Assembly (NCBI RefSeq): GCF_019599505.1
Contig: NZ_RKLT01000048.1
Span: 1-11,565, forward strand
DNA: 11,565 nucleotides
Source of the DNA: Haloarcula nitratireducens
GTDB lineage: Archaea > Halobacteriota > Halobacteria > Halobacteriales > Haloarculaceae
Direction: 5' to 3'
Shown here: one piece after another, positions 1-6,498 of the stretch
Layout of the letters: every line of letters starts with the position of its first letter
How positions within the stretch are numbered: the first letter of the stretch is position 1
Notes under the pieces: generated by a model
Told to the model about the DNA's origin: nothing
The model's input: only the letters and a program-made list of their open reading frames with translations
The model's database searches: none
Translations under genes and position numbers: made by a program

Positions 1-2
1 CG

Positions 3-194
3 CGGAAGACATCGCTGCGGGATTTGGCCGATCAGACGGCTGTCGCTCGGTCGACGTACGAAGAACATCTTCGAAAGGCCGAGAACAAGCTCCTCACGAA
101 CGCGGGACAGTTCTTGCGGCTGGTCACCGCGACATCGACGGCGGACCCATTGGGCGTAGCTAAGACTCAACAGGCCGAACACGCTGCCGACTAG
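3..194 (+). CDS. C-terminal fragment of a Bat-type HTH_10 regulator
   Basis: This is the last 63 codons of a gene entering from the left edge, ending in TAG at 192-194. The visible part contains a helix-turn-helix core (RDLADQTAVARSTYEEHLRK) followed by a short AENKLL helix. That is the pattern of the HTH_10 domain at the C-terminus of haloarchaeal bacterio-opsin-activator (Bat)-like transcription factors, where the second helix reads S-T-x-x-E-H-L-R. In this family the domain binds DNA and the missing N-terminal part usually carries PAS or GAF-like sensor modules. Another protein with the same C-terminal domain lies in this window at 3305-4657. The family call is good; which sensor domains precede it cannot be known from here. 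Confidence 0.8.
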   Translation, partial: RKTSLRDLADQTAVARSTYEEHLRKAENKLLTNAGQFLRLVTATSTADPLGVAKTQQAEHAAD

Positions 195-334
195 TCTACC
201 AGATATGAACGTCCTGGAACGCATCAAGCTATTCGTGTTCACCGCAGAGGTCGGTAGATAGAGGGGACCAGTTATCATTCCCCCATTGTCCTGAATCACC
301 GTCCTCTTGGCTCTTGATGCGAGACATGATACAG

Positions 335-658
335 ATGACTACGATTGACCCCGAAGCGCTCCGAGCGAAGTTAGAAAACGGAGAGGACGTATGTGTGGTT
401 GATATTCGGTCAGAAGAGAACTACAAAGAGAACCATATTGAGGATAGCGAGAACCGCCCCATTCGAGAAGCTCTCCTGTCGGGGAATATTGAGGAGGCGT
501 TAACAGAACTGGACGACCTTCCGGATGATGAGGAACTTGTTATGGTCTGTGATGCAGGAGTCGCCTCGACAGAAACAGCACGACAACTCCAAGACCAAGG
601 GAAGGATGCAACAGCTCTTGATGGTGGGCTAAATGCGTGGGAGCAGAGTCAAGAGTAG
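335..658 (+). CDS. single-domain rhodanese-like protein
   Basis: A 107-residue protein if read from the ATG at 335; ATG codons at 317 and 326 and a TTG at 314 are in frame, but MTTIDPEALRAKL is a typical rhodanese beginning. It shows the VVDIRSEENYKENHI segment (residues 21-35), the active-site loop VCDAGVASTETA with the candidate catalytic Cys72, and the terminal LDGGLNAWE signature (95-103). Stand-alone rhodanese domains carry a persulfide on this cysteine and act in sulfur transfer or detoxification; the acceptor here is unknown. The protein is strongly acidic, as expected for a haloarchaeal cytoplasmic protein. The gene is visibly richer in A and T than those around it, which could mean separate acquisition. 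No partner gene overlaps it, so it looks monocistronic. Confidence 0.85.
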   Translation: MTTIDPEALRAKLENGEDVCVVDIRSEENYKENHIEDSENRPIREALLSGNIEEALTELDDLPDDEELVMVCDAGVASTETARQLQDQGKDATALDGGLNAWEQSQE

Positions 659-780
659 TTGAAACATTTGCACCCCTAACTAACGCCTGTTCCAGTTGAG
701 AAAATATTGAACTACCAGTAAACTCGCTGTTTCCAATTATATCTCTGTTGCTTAACCTTTCGCTCATCGAACAGCTGGAC

Positions 781-817
781 TGTCTCAAAGCGCAATTTGC
801 CAATATTCTTTGAGACA
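781..817. repeat. perfect 10-bp inverted repeat, 17-nt spacer
   Basis: TGTCTCAAAG at 781-790 is repeated as its exact reverse complement CTTTGAGACA at 808-817. The spacer contains a second small palindrome, GCAATTTGC (792-800). It sits in the AT-rich gap between the rhodanese gene and the toxin-antitoxin operon, about 98 nt before the antitoxin start. It could be an operator for the operon, a transcript hairpin ending the rhodanese transcript, or a remnant of transposon ends. The rest of the gap (659-914) shows no convincing gene. Confidence 0.55.
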
Positions 818-914
818 ATTGAGAAAGCAAATCGTTCAGTATCATCGTTTTCAGTATTTTCGCTGCTTTCAGTCCTAACACTCTTCACGATGAACGACGT
901 ACATTCACTCAACG

Positions 915-1283
915 ATGTCCATCGATCGCGACACATTCGAGAACACGAGCGAGGACGAACTCGCGGACCTCTCCATCCCCGATCAAGTCCTCGGATTTCT
1001 CGTTGCCAACGAGGATCGGGCGTTCAAGGCCCGTGAAATCGCCTCTCATATCGGCGTCGACGAGGGCGCGGTCAGCACCGCACTCTCGCGATTGAAGGAT
1101 CGTGACCTCGTCGAACACAAAGCGGCGTACTGGGCGATAACTGATGATACCGACCGACTCGACGGGTATAGTGGCTACGAGCGGGCGACTACCCTCTTCA
1201 ACGAGCAGTTCGGCGCGGAAGACAAAGAGTCGTGGCGCGACCACGCCGCCAGTGAGTCACATCCGAGCGAGGAGACCGAATAG
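915..1283 (+). CDS. winged-helix (MarR-like) putative antitoxin
   Basis: A 122-residue acidic protein. Residues about 20-75 form a winged helix: a first helix (IPDQVLGFLVANEDRAF), a helix-turn-helix (KAREIASHIGVDEGAVSTAL, then SRLKDRDLVEHK) and a wing. The tail after residue 90 is hydrophilic and rich in Glu and Ser, as expected for a flexible segment that could wrap a toxin. Its TAG stop shares one base with the GTG start of the MazF/PemK-like gene downstream, so the two are probably translationally coupled. Position and domain suggest an antitoxin and operon autorepressor that replaces the usual AbrB or RHH antitoxin. The DNA-binding fold is clear from sequence; the antitoxin role is inferred from the neighbour. 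Confidence 0.75.
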   Translation: MSIDRDTFENTSEDELADLSIPDQVLGFLVANEDRAFKAREIASHIGVDEGAVSTALSRLKDRDLVEHKAAYWAITDDTDRLDGYSGYERATTLFNEQFGAEDKESWRDHAASESHPSEETE

Positions 1284-1636
1284 TGACCAAGGCGGAGTCG
1301 GCTCCAATTTTCGAGCGTGGAGATGTCGTCTATGGCGATGATCCATTCAAAGGCGACGAAAACGCCCGGCCGTGGCTCATTCTCTCGAACCACGACGGGC
1401 GTCCGTTCCACGGCGAGCAGTATATCGTGGTGACGCTCACAACGAAAACCTGGATGGACGGGCTCATTGATATTCCCGGGGAGAGTTGGCTTCGCGGTGG
1501 GACGCCAGACGACAGTCGGATCGTTCCGTGGGGAGTCCAATCGATCGACCACGAGGACATCGATTTCTGGCAGGGCCGTCTGGAAAGCACTCTCGTCGAC
1601 GAAGCGGTCGCTGCGCTTGCCGAAGAACTACAGTAG
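1283..1636 (+). CDS. MazF/PemK-family toxin (putative mRNA endonuclease)
   Basis: A 117-residue protein from the GTG at 1283, which overlaps the last base of the preceding stop codon. It has the hallmarks of the PemK/MazF beta-barrel: FERGDVVYGDDPF (residues 10-22), the RPWLILSNH strand (29-37), YIVVTLTT (47-54) and SRIVPWGVQSI (78-88). Members of this family usually cleave RNA at short motifs and are held inactive by a cognate antitoxin. It is slightly longer than bacterial MazF and lacks any signal or membrane segment, so it should be cytoplasmic. No damage is visible, so the pair may be functional. The family call is strong; RNase activity and target sequence are not shown by the sequence. 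Confidence 0.85.
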   Translation: MTKAESAPIFERGDVVYGDDPFKGDENARPWLILSNHDGRPFHGEQYIVVTLTTKTWMDGLIDIPGESWLRGGTPDDSRIVPWGVQSIDHEDIDFWQGRLESTLVDEAVAALAEELQ

Positions 1637-1741
1637 CCAGTTTTTCAGCAACCTTTGATTTGGAGATTTCTCCATAAGAATACCTATTTGATGTATTACT
1701 CTCAATATCTCTCTCAAGACCAAGTCCAGTATATGAGGTCT

Positions 1742-1884
1742 GTCACACCCGTTGTAAATAGGAAATCGGGAGTGGTCGCTCCGTTCGTGTGACGACCATT
1801 CATCCCACGCCTGGAAAGAGGCGGCCGCTCCGATTCCCGCAGCAACCACACGCGGCGCCAGCGGCGGCAGGGCACGTGCCACCG
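1742..1884 (+). repeat. dispersed repeat, copy 1
   Basis: Begins GTCACACCCGTTGTAAATAG and matches copy 2 at about 65 of the first 72 positions by eye, with the shared block TGGTCGCTCCGTTCGTGT. It then diverges, but its right end shares the 20-base block CGGCAGGGCACGTGCCACCG (1865-1884) with copy 3 at 10013-10032, including the palindrome GGCACGTGCC. In the frame that is open in copy 3 it has a stop after 16 codons, so it is not coding. It lies about 110 nt upstream of the next gene. Confidence 0.8.
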
Positions 1885-1931
1885 TGCCCAATAATCCTAC
1901 TCACGGGTCCCAGAGTATTGCGTCCAGATAG

Positions 1932-1945
1932 TCACTCAATAGTGA
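1932..1945. promoter_or_regulatory. inverted repeat TCACT-CAAT-AGTGA, possible operator
   Basis: A perfect 5-bp inverted repeat with a 4-nt spacer about 50 nt before the ATG at 1994 and about 20 nt upstream of the TATA-like box. Its placement suits a regulator that binds upstream of the promoter, perhaps the downstream DNA-binding protein itself. The short arms make chance occurrence possible. Confidence 0.35.
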
Positions 1946-1962
1946 TAACAACCTAACACAAG

Positions 1963-1971
1963 CACTAATAC
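1963..1971 (+). promoter_or_regulatory. TATA-like box of the DUF7344/HalOD1 operon
   Basis: ACTAATACT is centred about 27 nt before the ATG at 1994, the spacing expected for a leaderless haloarchaeal transcript. No Shine-Dalgarno sequence is visible before the start, which fits leaderless initiation. Confidence 0.4.
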
Positions 1972-1993
1972 TTGCTATACGTACAAGTTGACA

Positions 1994-2845
1994 ATGGGTA
2001 TGGATGATACCGAGGTAATCCAATTACTGCTGGATGATACCAATCGAACCATCGTTGCTCAGCTCAACGAGTCTGCTCGCGAGCTCACGGTCGACGAACT
2101 TGCAGAACGCATTGTCGGTGAAAATGTTCTCGCGCTGCATGCCACAGAATACGAGAACCGATTTGAAGAAACCGTTATATCACTACATCACAGCCGCCTC
2201 CCGCGACTTGCCGAAGCCGGGTTGATCGAGTACGATGCTGCCGAGAATATCGTCAGCTATGGGAACTATACGACTCTTAACCCGGACTGGGAGGAGATCG
2301 GTGCTATCGATGAGCTCCTCTCGCGGTTCCGAACTGAGAGCCCCGCTGACACGGAAAGTATTGGCGTCCTCGAGGGCCGAGATGCGGTCTATGAGTATGG
2401 TCGAGAGTTAGCGGATCGCGCCGACGACGAGCTCTTTCTCATCTACACCTCTGACGAGCTGCTCCATGAGGAGTGTCTTCCCCACGCGAAAGCTGCCATC
2501 GACCGCGGTGTTTCCTTCGCTGCTGGCGCAAAAAGTGAGGGGACACGCCAGTTCTTCCGCGAATCGCTTCCAGAAGCGACGGTGTGGGACCCACAACTTG
2601 ACTGGATGAACAACCCGGATGACCTCCCGAAGATTAGCCGGTTAATCTTCGCGGATCGCGACAAGGTTCTCGTCGGGCTCTGGAAGGAAGCAGACGGCGA
2701 TAACTCGAACGAAGAGATCGCGATGATCGGCGAGGGCGCGCGGAATCCATTGGTCGTCCTCGTTCGGGAACTACTGGGGCCGCGACTGGACCATCTTGAC
2801 TACCAAAGTGAGACCTTCATGACGGACCTGCCATTCGAACCATGA
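1994..2845 (+). CDS. DUF7344 winged-helix regulator with TrmB-like C-terminal region
   Basis: 283 residues from the ATG at 1994; an ATG at 2000 and a TTG at 1988 are also in frame. Residues about 5-90 form a winged helix of the haloarchaeal DUF7344 kind: LLDDTNRTIVAQLNESAREL, then a helix ending in LHHSRLPRLAEAGLIEYD and a short strand before NYTTLNPDW. Residues about 115-265 form a mixed alpha/beta region (ELADRADDELFLIYTSDELL; ATVWDPQLDWMNN; NPLVVLVRELLGPRLDHLDY) that recalls the PLD-like effector domain of TrmB-type regulators. It has no membrane segment. The stop overlaps the next start in an ATGA, so the HalOD1 protein should be co-translated. It is probably a DNA-binding transcription factor; its ligand and targets are unknown, and the C-terminal assignment is tentative. 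Confidence 0.7.
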   Translation: MGMDDTEVIQLLLDDTNRTIVAQLNESARELTVDELAERIVGENVLALHATEYENRFEETVISLHHSRLPRLAEAGLIEYDAAENIVSYGNYTTLNPDWEEIGAIDELLSRFRTESPADTESIGVLEGRDAVYEYGRELADRADDELFLIYTSDELLHEECLPHAKAAIDRGVSFAAGAKSEGTRQFFRESLPEATVWDPQLDWMNNPDDLPKISRLIFADRDKVLVGLWKEADGDNSNEEIAMIGEGARNPLVVLVRELLGPRLDHLDYQSETFMTDLPFEP

Positions 2846-3150
2846 CTGCCAACAAGGAGAAAGACGACACTTCGGACAGCACTGTGACGGAAGCAACCCA
2901 GAGCCTGAACTACGAGATTGGCGAGACCGAACCACCGAGTATCGCTGTTGTGAAGGCGGTCGCTGCGGTGACTGGTAAGGACGTGCGCGACCTTGCGCCC
3001 TTATATGAGGTGATAAATCCGGTCCATCTTGATGGGATGTTTGACGATCTGGATGAGGCAGCACATTCCCACGCAGAAGTCTCCCTGCAGTTCAACGGGT
3101 GTACGGTGACTGTGACTGCTGAGTCGGTCCACGTTCGGCGGTGTGAGTGA
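2842..3150 (+). CDS. stand-alone HalOD1-domain protein
   Basis: A 102-residue protein whose ATG overlaps the stop of the preceding gene (ATGA). After a polar N-terminal stretch of about 25 residues it shows the pattern of the halobacterial output domain 1: PPSIAVVKAVAAVTGKDVRD, then LAPLYEVINPVHLDGMFDD, then paired beta strands (VSLQFNGCTVTVTAESVHVR). HalOD1 occurs as a small separate protein or at the C-terminus of haloarchaeal signalling proteins and is thought to be an output module; its biochemistry is not established. Tight coupling to the DUF7344 regulator suggests the two work together, possibly by direct contact. A T-rich run (TTTCTTCTTTCG, 3168-3179) after the stop could end the transcript. 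Confidence 0.75.
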   Translation: MTANKEKDDTSDSTVTEATQSLNYEIGETEPPSIAVVKAVAAVTGKDVRDLAPLYEVINPVHLDGMFDDLDEAAHSHAEVSLQFNGCTVTVTAESVHVRRCE

Positions 3151-3234
3151 TGGTCATAGTAGTGTAGTTTCTTCTTTCGTGCTCATCCCGACGGTGAATC
3201 TAATGACGTGATTTTCGTTGGGGTATTCGTGATG

Positions 3235-3270
3235 GGCTGCAGCCAGAGGCTCCCAGTTGAAAACTGGGAG
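3235..3270. promoter_or_regulatory. tandem palindromes upstream of the Bat-like gene
   Basis: A 10-bp palindrome, GGCTGCAGCC (3235-3244), is followed by a perfect 9-bp inverted repeat, CTCCCAGTT-GAA-AACTGGGAG (3250-3270). The second would form a stable hairpin with a 3-nt loop, ending 34 nt before the ATG at 3305. It could be a transcript structure (leader hairpin or terminator of the upstream operon), an operator, or a left-over hairpin end of an IS200/IS605-type element, which characteristically carry such subterminal hairpins. No transposase remnant is visible beside it. Confidence 0.5.
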
Positions 3271-3304
3271 TGAGTACCGTCAACGATATCGAACACGGTC
3301 TCAT

Positions 3305-4657
3305 ATGCAGTCCATGACTGGCGAAGCGCCCCCACTACCACAGGAGACCGAGGAAATCGTCTCGGTCTGTGAATCGGGCGAGCCGTACACGTCGCGTGAA
3401 ATTGCGGACGAACTTGAGTGCGCTCGGACGACAGCATACAAGAAGCTCCAGCGGCTGGTCGAGGCCAAGATTCTCAACACGAAGAAAGTCGGTGCTCGCG
3501 GGCGGGTCTGGTGGCTCCCACTAGCAGTCGAGCCCAGCGGGTTAAACGCTGGCTGGGAGACAGCCGAGCAACAACGAGAGCACGGCGATCTTGTCGCAAG
3601 CGAACAGCAGTTTCGTGCCGTCTTCGAGGCGGCGTTCGACGCGATTCTGATCGTCGATGACGACGCCAAGTATGTCGACGTGAACCCAGCAGCGTGTGCC
3701 CTATTCGGACTGCCACGAGATGACCTTCTCGGGCACACAATTGCCGACTTCGCCGCCGACGGGTACGATGTCGAGACAGCGTGGCAGGATTTCCAGGCAG
3801 CGGGACTCGATCGCGGGCTCTTTCCGCTGGTTCGTGCCGACGGTGAGCACCGACTCGTCGAATTCGCTGCTACGCCGAACATCCTGCCGGGACGGCACCT
3901 CTCAGTACTTCGTGATGTGACCGAACGGCAGGACACAAAGGCACAGTTAGAACATGAGCGAGAACGGCACCAACAGTACCAGAAGACACTCGCCGCAGAC
4001 ACGGTGATCCAACTCGAGATCCAGGTCGACGACGAGGTGTGCAACCGATTTGCTGCTGCGCTGGACTGCACGTGTGAGTTCGAAGGGCTGGTTGCGACAT
4101 CAGATGGCCAATTGCTCCACTACATGACGGTATCGGGAGCGCCACCCACGGCTATCCGGGCAATGGCGGCTGAGTCCGCTCATATCCAGCAGTATCGTGT
4201 TGTCTTTGCCACCGAGGAAGCGACGCTGCTGGAAGTAGCGCTGGAGCAATCTCCCATCAAGACGCTTGTCGAGGCGGGGGCAAACGGTCGGTCAATGCAA
4301 AGCTCAGGGGAGGGGACGACAGTCGTCGCCGAACTCGGCGCTGACGGAGATCTTCAGCAACTGATTACCGCATTCACGGCGGTGTATCCCGACGCAGCGA
4401 TCGTCGCAAAGCGGACTGTGAACCGACCCATCGTGACAACCAGACAGTATCGGGAATCGCTTGCCACCACCTTGACCGAACGCCAGATCGAGGTGTTTCG
4501 GGCCGCGTATCTGGCAGGCTATTTCGAGTGGCCACGCCACAGTCAGGCCGAAGCCCTTGCGTCGTCGATGGGAATTGCCGTTTCGACGTGGCTTCGCCAC
4601 CTCCGCCTCGCTGAAGGGAAGGTCGCTCGTTGGTTCTTCGAGGAGCTAGAAGCCTAG
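3305..4657 (+). CDS. Bat-like regulator: wHTH, PAS, Bat GAF-like and HTH_10 domains
   Basis: 450 residues from the ATG at 3305; an ATG at 3314 is also possible and the frame is open from a TTG at 3257. Residues about 12-75 are a winged helix (YTSREIADELECARTTAYKK, then KVGARGRVWWLP). Residues about 95-205 are a PAS domain (FRAVFEAAFDAILIVDDDAK, VNPAACALFGLPRDDLLGH, ending in SVLRDVTERQ). A short charged coiled-coil-like stretch follows to about 225. Residues about 226-375 match the bacterio-opsin-activator GAF-like module, and about 393-446 are the HTH_10 domain (LTERQIEVFRAAYLAGYFEW, STWLRHLRLAEGKVARWFF). It is a predicted soluble one-component sensor and transcription factor with a DNA-binding domain at each end. 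The stimulus is unknown; no haem or flavin site can be assigned by eye. It sits between two DUF7344 genes. Confidence 0.85.
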   Translation: MQSMTGEAPPLPQETEEIVSVCESGEPYTSREIADELECARTTAYKKLQRLVEAKILNTKKVGARGRVWWLPLAVEPSGLNAGWETAEQQREHGDLVASEQQFRAVFEAAFDAILIVDDDAKYVDVNPAACALFGLPRDDLLGHTIADFAADGYDVETAWQDFQAAGLDRGLFPLVRADGEHRLVEFAATPNILPGRHLSVLRDVTERQDTKAQLEHERERHQQYQKTLAADTVIQLEIQVDDEVCNRFAAALDCTCEFEGLVATSDGQLLHYMTVSGAPPTAIRAMAAESAHIQQYRVVFATEEATLLEVALEQSPIKTLVEAGANGRSMQSSGEGTTVVAELGADGDLQQLITAFTAVYPDAAIVAKRTVNRPIVTTRQYRESLATTLTERQIEVFRAAYLAGYFEWPRHSQAEALASSMGIAVSTWLRHLRLAEGKVARWFFEELEA

Positions 4658-4727
4658 CGTTCGCTACTATCTGCTCTCAGTGGCTTGCTTCAGGTAGCAG
4701 TTGGCCTCGACCGTCTCAAACACAAGC

Positions 4728-5045
4728 ATGCTAGCCAGCACGACACAACTACAAGATGAACTGTTCGACCGGCTCTCGCATCCGGTTCGAAGACGCATTC
4801 TTCGTGACCTCGCTGCCGCTGATCGTGGGACAGTACTGAGCAGCGATGACTTCATTGGCGATAGGAGCCAGTCAAAGCCGGCCCGGATCGAGCTGTACCA
4901 CACCCATCTCCCGAGGCTCGCCGCGGTCGGGTACATCGAGTGGAATCGGCAAGCCGACATAATCACACACGGTCCAGAATTCGAGTCGATTGCACCGTTC
5001 TTAGATCTCCTGACCGACCACAGTGGTCTTCTCCCGGGAAAATAA
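4728..5045 (+). CDS. minimal DUF7344 winged-helix protein
   Basis: 105 residues from the ATG at 4728; an upstream TTG at 4701 would add nine residues. It is essentially one winged helix: LFDRLSHPVRRRILRDLAAA (ArsR-like first helices), a loop with a short acidic segment, the recognition region LYHTHLPRLAAVGYIEWNRQ, then a strand and HGPEFESIAPFLDLL. The core parallels residues 5-95 of the longer DUF7344 regulator at 1994-2845 (there LHHSRLPRLAEAGLIEYD), so the two are probable paralogues. It lies 70 nt after the Bat-like gene in the same direction and could share its transcript. It is probably a DNA-binding regulator; its targets are unknown. Confidence 0.75.
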   Translation: MLASTTQLQDELFDRLSHPVRRRILRDLAAADRGTVLSSDDFIGDRSQSKPARIELYHTHLPRLAAVGYIEWNRQADIITHGPEFESIAPFLDLLTDHSGLLPGK

Positions 5046-5294
5046 GACCCATGAGTCGTCTGTTCCCGAGTGGAGCTGCCTGCTAGTCGAGCTCTAGTCA
5101 CTGGCTCTATTGCATTGTCAGTGTGGCCGTCCGCATCGCAGGGCATGCGTGGTACTCATCGATATTTCGAGTGGGGGGTGAGAAAGATCCTCGAAGTGGC
5201 TGTCAGGGGCGAGGAGTGGTTCATCGCGTTTGACGACTCAAAATTAGAGCGGTCACTGGAAGATTTCTAATAGTGGTTCCATACTCGACGGCCC

Positions 5295-5398
5295 GTCACA
5301 CCCGTTGTGAACAGGGAATCGGGACTGGTCGCTCCGTTCGTGTGACAACCATTCACTCCACGCCTGCACGAATGTGGTTGCTCCCGGTTCCTGCAGCT
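5295..5398 (+). repeat. dispersed repeat, copy 2
   Basis: Begins GTCACACCCGTTGTGAACAG and ends near GTTCCTGCAGCT. By eye about 65 of the first 72 positions match copy 1 and a similar number match copy 3. In its open frame there is one TGA after 16 codons, where copy 3 has TTA. After 5398 it no longer matches the other copies but continues in frame as a membrane-protein remnant, so this position looks like a junction. Confidence 0.8.
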
Positions 5399-5561
5399 AC
5401 TGTTGAGTGCAGTCACGCTGTTCGTCATCGGCGCCGGCATCACGCTTCTCACGGGGCGGTCCGTGCTCTTTTCTGGAATACGGCAGGTCGGGATTGGATT
5501 CACTGCTGCGGTCCTCACCGATGGTGTCAGGGGCTTGACTGGAGTGACGCTCGTCGGCTGA
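5397..5561 (+). pseudogene. C-terminal remnant of a VIT1/CCC1-like membrane protein
   Basis: Fifty-four codons ending in TGA encode two hydrophobic helices separated by a short polar loop: LLLSAVTLFVIGAGITLLTG, then RSVLFSGIRQVGIGFTAAVL, then a Gly/Val-rich tail. The order helix, TGRS(V/P)L-SG-RQ loop, helix resembles the last two transmembrane segments of VIT1/CCC1-family metal transporters. There is no start codon or upstream coding body: the frame runs back into repeat copy 2 and meets a TGA. It is therefore a broken 3' end, not a functional gene. The family name is tentative since only the tail survives. Confidence 0.5.
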
Positions 5562-5670
5562 CGACGGGCTTGGACACGAGTGGTCGGCGAAGGCGCGGCG
5601 TCCAGGAAGCAGGCGCTTATCCGCTCAAACCTACTAGCAGGAATATCTCATTCGAGTGCGTACGGACAAT

Positions 5671-6393
5671 ATGGAATTCGTTCGTGGCGTCGAGGTCGCC
5701 GACAGAGTGTATCGATTCGGGACGCACCGAATCAACTGGTACATCATCGAGGAGGACGATGCGCTCACCGTCGTCGACGCTGGCCTCCCCGGACACTGGA
5801 ACCTTCTCGTCGAAGGTGTCGAGGCACTCGGACACACGGTATCCGACGTTGCGGCGATCCTCATCACCCATGGTGACATCGACCATCTCGGCTTCGCCGA
5901 ATGGCTTCGAGTAGCCGCTGACGCGCCGGTGTGGATCCACCCGGCCGATGTGCAGCGGGCGAACACGGTGTCCCGGTCGCTTCCACCGCTTGACTTCGTG
6001 ACGGTGCTCTGGAAGCCCCCGGCGTTTGCGTACTTCGTCGAAGTCGTCCGTTCAGGAGTCGGATCGGTGCCGCAACTCACGGCGTTCGAGATCTTTGAGG
6101 ATGGCGACGAACTCGACGTCCCTGGACACCCAATGGTCATTCATGTCCCTGGCCATACAGCCGGGTCGTCCGCGTTCTATCTCCCCGATCGAGATGTGCT
6201 CTTCTGCGGTGACGCCCTGATGACGTACAATGTGCGAACTGGCCGCCACACCGAACCGGCGGTGTTGCCACCGATACACTACGACGCCGAGAAGGCGAGG
6301 TCGTCGACACGGAAATTGGACTCCTGTGGCGAGGTCGTACTGTTGTCCGGACACGGTGGGCCCTGGACGGGAGACATGAGGACCGTCGGATAA
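5671..6393 (+). CDS. MBL-fold metallo-hydrolase
   Basis: 240 residues from the ATG at 5671; a GTG at 5656 is in frame. Metallo-beta-lactamase-fold elements appear in order: the VVDAGLPGH strand-turn (34-42), the metal motif ITHGDIDHLG (65-74) with His67, Asp71 and His72, HVPGHTAGS with His162 (158-166), the bridging Asp in FCGDAL (Asp181) and a final LSGHGGPW with His228. The second position of the classic HxHxDH motif is Asp69 instead of His, a variant seen in part of this superfamily, which may change metal preference. It has no signal peptide, so it is cytoplasmic. A ligase of the PaaK type follows 105 nt downstream in the same direction, so a thioester or acyl substrate is possible. The substrate cannot be told from sequence. 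Confidence 0.88.
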   Translation: MEFVRGVEVADRVYRFGTHRINWYIIEEDDALTVVDAGLPGHWNLLVEGVEALGHTVSDVAAILITHGDIDHLGFAEWLRVAADAPVWIHPADVQRANTVSRSLPPLDFVTVLWKPPAFAYFVEVVRSGVGSVPQLTAFEIFEDGDELDVPGHPMVIHVPGHTAGSSAFYLPDRDVLFCGDALMTYNVRTGRHTEPAVLPPIHYDAEKARSSTRKLDSCGEVVLLSGHGGPWTGDMRTVG

Positions 6394-6464
6394 CAGCTGG
6401 CTCGGCGGGCCAATAACAAAGTCCGTTCGCCGCGAAGTGGATAGGGAACACGAGAGGGGCAGCT

Positions 6465-6475
6465 CGAAAGAATTC
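6465..6475 (+). promoter_or_regulatory. possible TATA-like element of the ligase gene
   Basis: CGAAAGAATTC is the only AT-rich stretch near the expected position, centred about 29 nt before the ATG at 6499. It would give a leaderless transcript separate from the MBL-fold gene. Weak evidence. Confidence 0.25.
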
Positions 6476-6498
6476 CCCTGCGCTCCAACACCAGTCCA

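Larger units (their letters stand above)
1637..1993. other. 357-nt intergenic region with repeat copy and promoter
   Basis: No credible gene is seen here. A run of five T (1641-1645) directly follows the toxin stop and may act as an archaeal T-rich terminator. A small perfect inverted repeat, GGAGA-TT-TCTCC, lies at 1662-1673. Dispersed repeat copy 1 occupies 1742-1884, and the promoter region of the next gene follows. The segment 1640-1740 is AT-rich compared with the flanking genes. Confidence 0.6.
5046..5670. other. 625-nt gene-poor stretch of remnants
   Basis: No intact gene is convincing here. A 66-codon frame ends at 5270 with a plausible-looking tail (EVAVRGEEWFIAFDD), but no family is recognised and its upstream half looks random, so it may be the 3' end of a lost gene. 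Repeat copy 2 follows at 5295-5398 and runs in frame into a membrane-protein remnant ending at 5561. An AT-rich box (GAATATCTC, about 5641-5649) some 26 nt before the ATG at 5671 is a plausible TATA element for the MBL-fold gene. Confidence 0.5.

Noticed and set aside
205..261. 18-codon frame after the HTH_10 fragment
   Set aside because: Too short, with no promoter or recognisable sequence; treated as intergenic.
3301..4071. 256-codon minus-strand open frame
   Set aside because: It lies fully antisense to the Bat-like gene, is rich in Ser, Cys and Arg as haloarchaeal shadow frames are, and has no recognisable domain.
5273..5914. 213-codon plus-strand frame across repeat copy 2 into the MBL-fold gene
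   Set aside because: Its Arg/Ser-rich translation is a shadow; the real signals in this stretch are in other frames.
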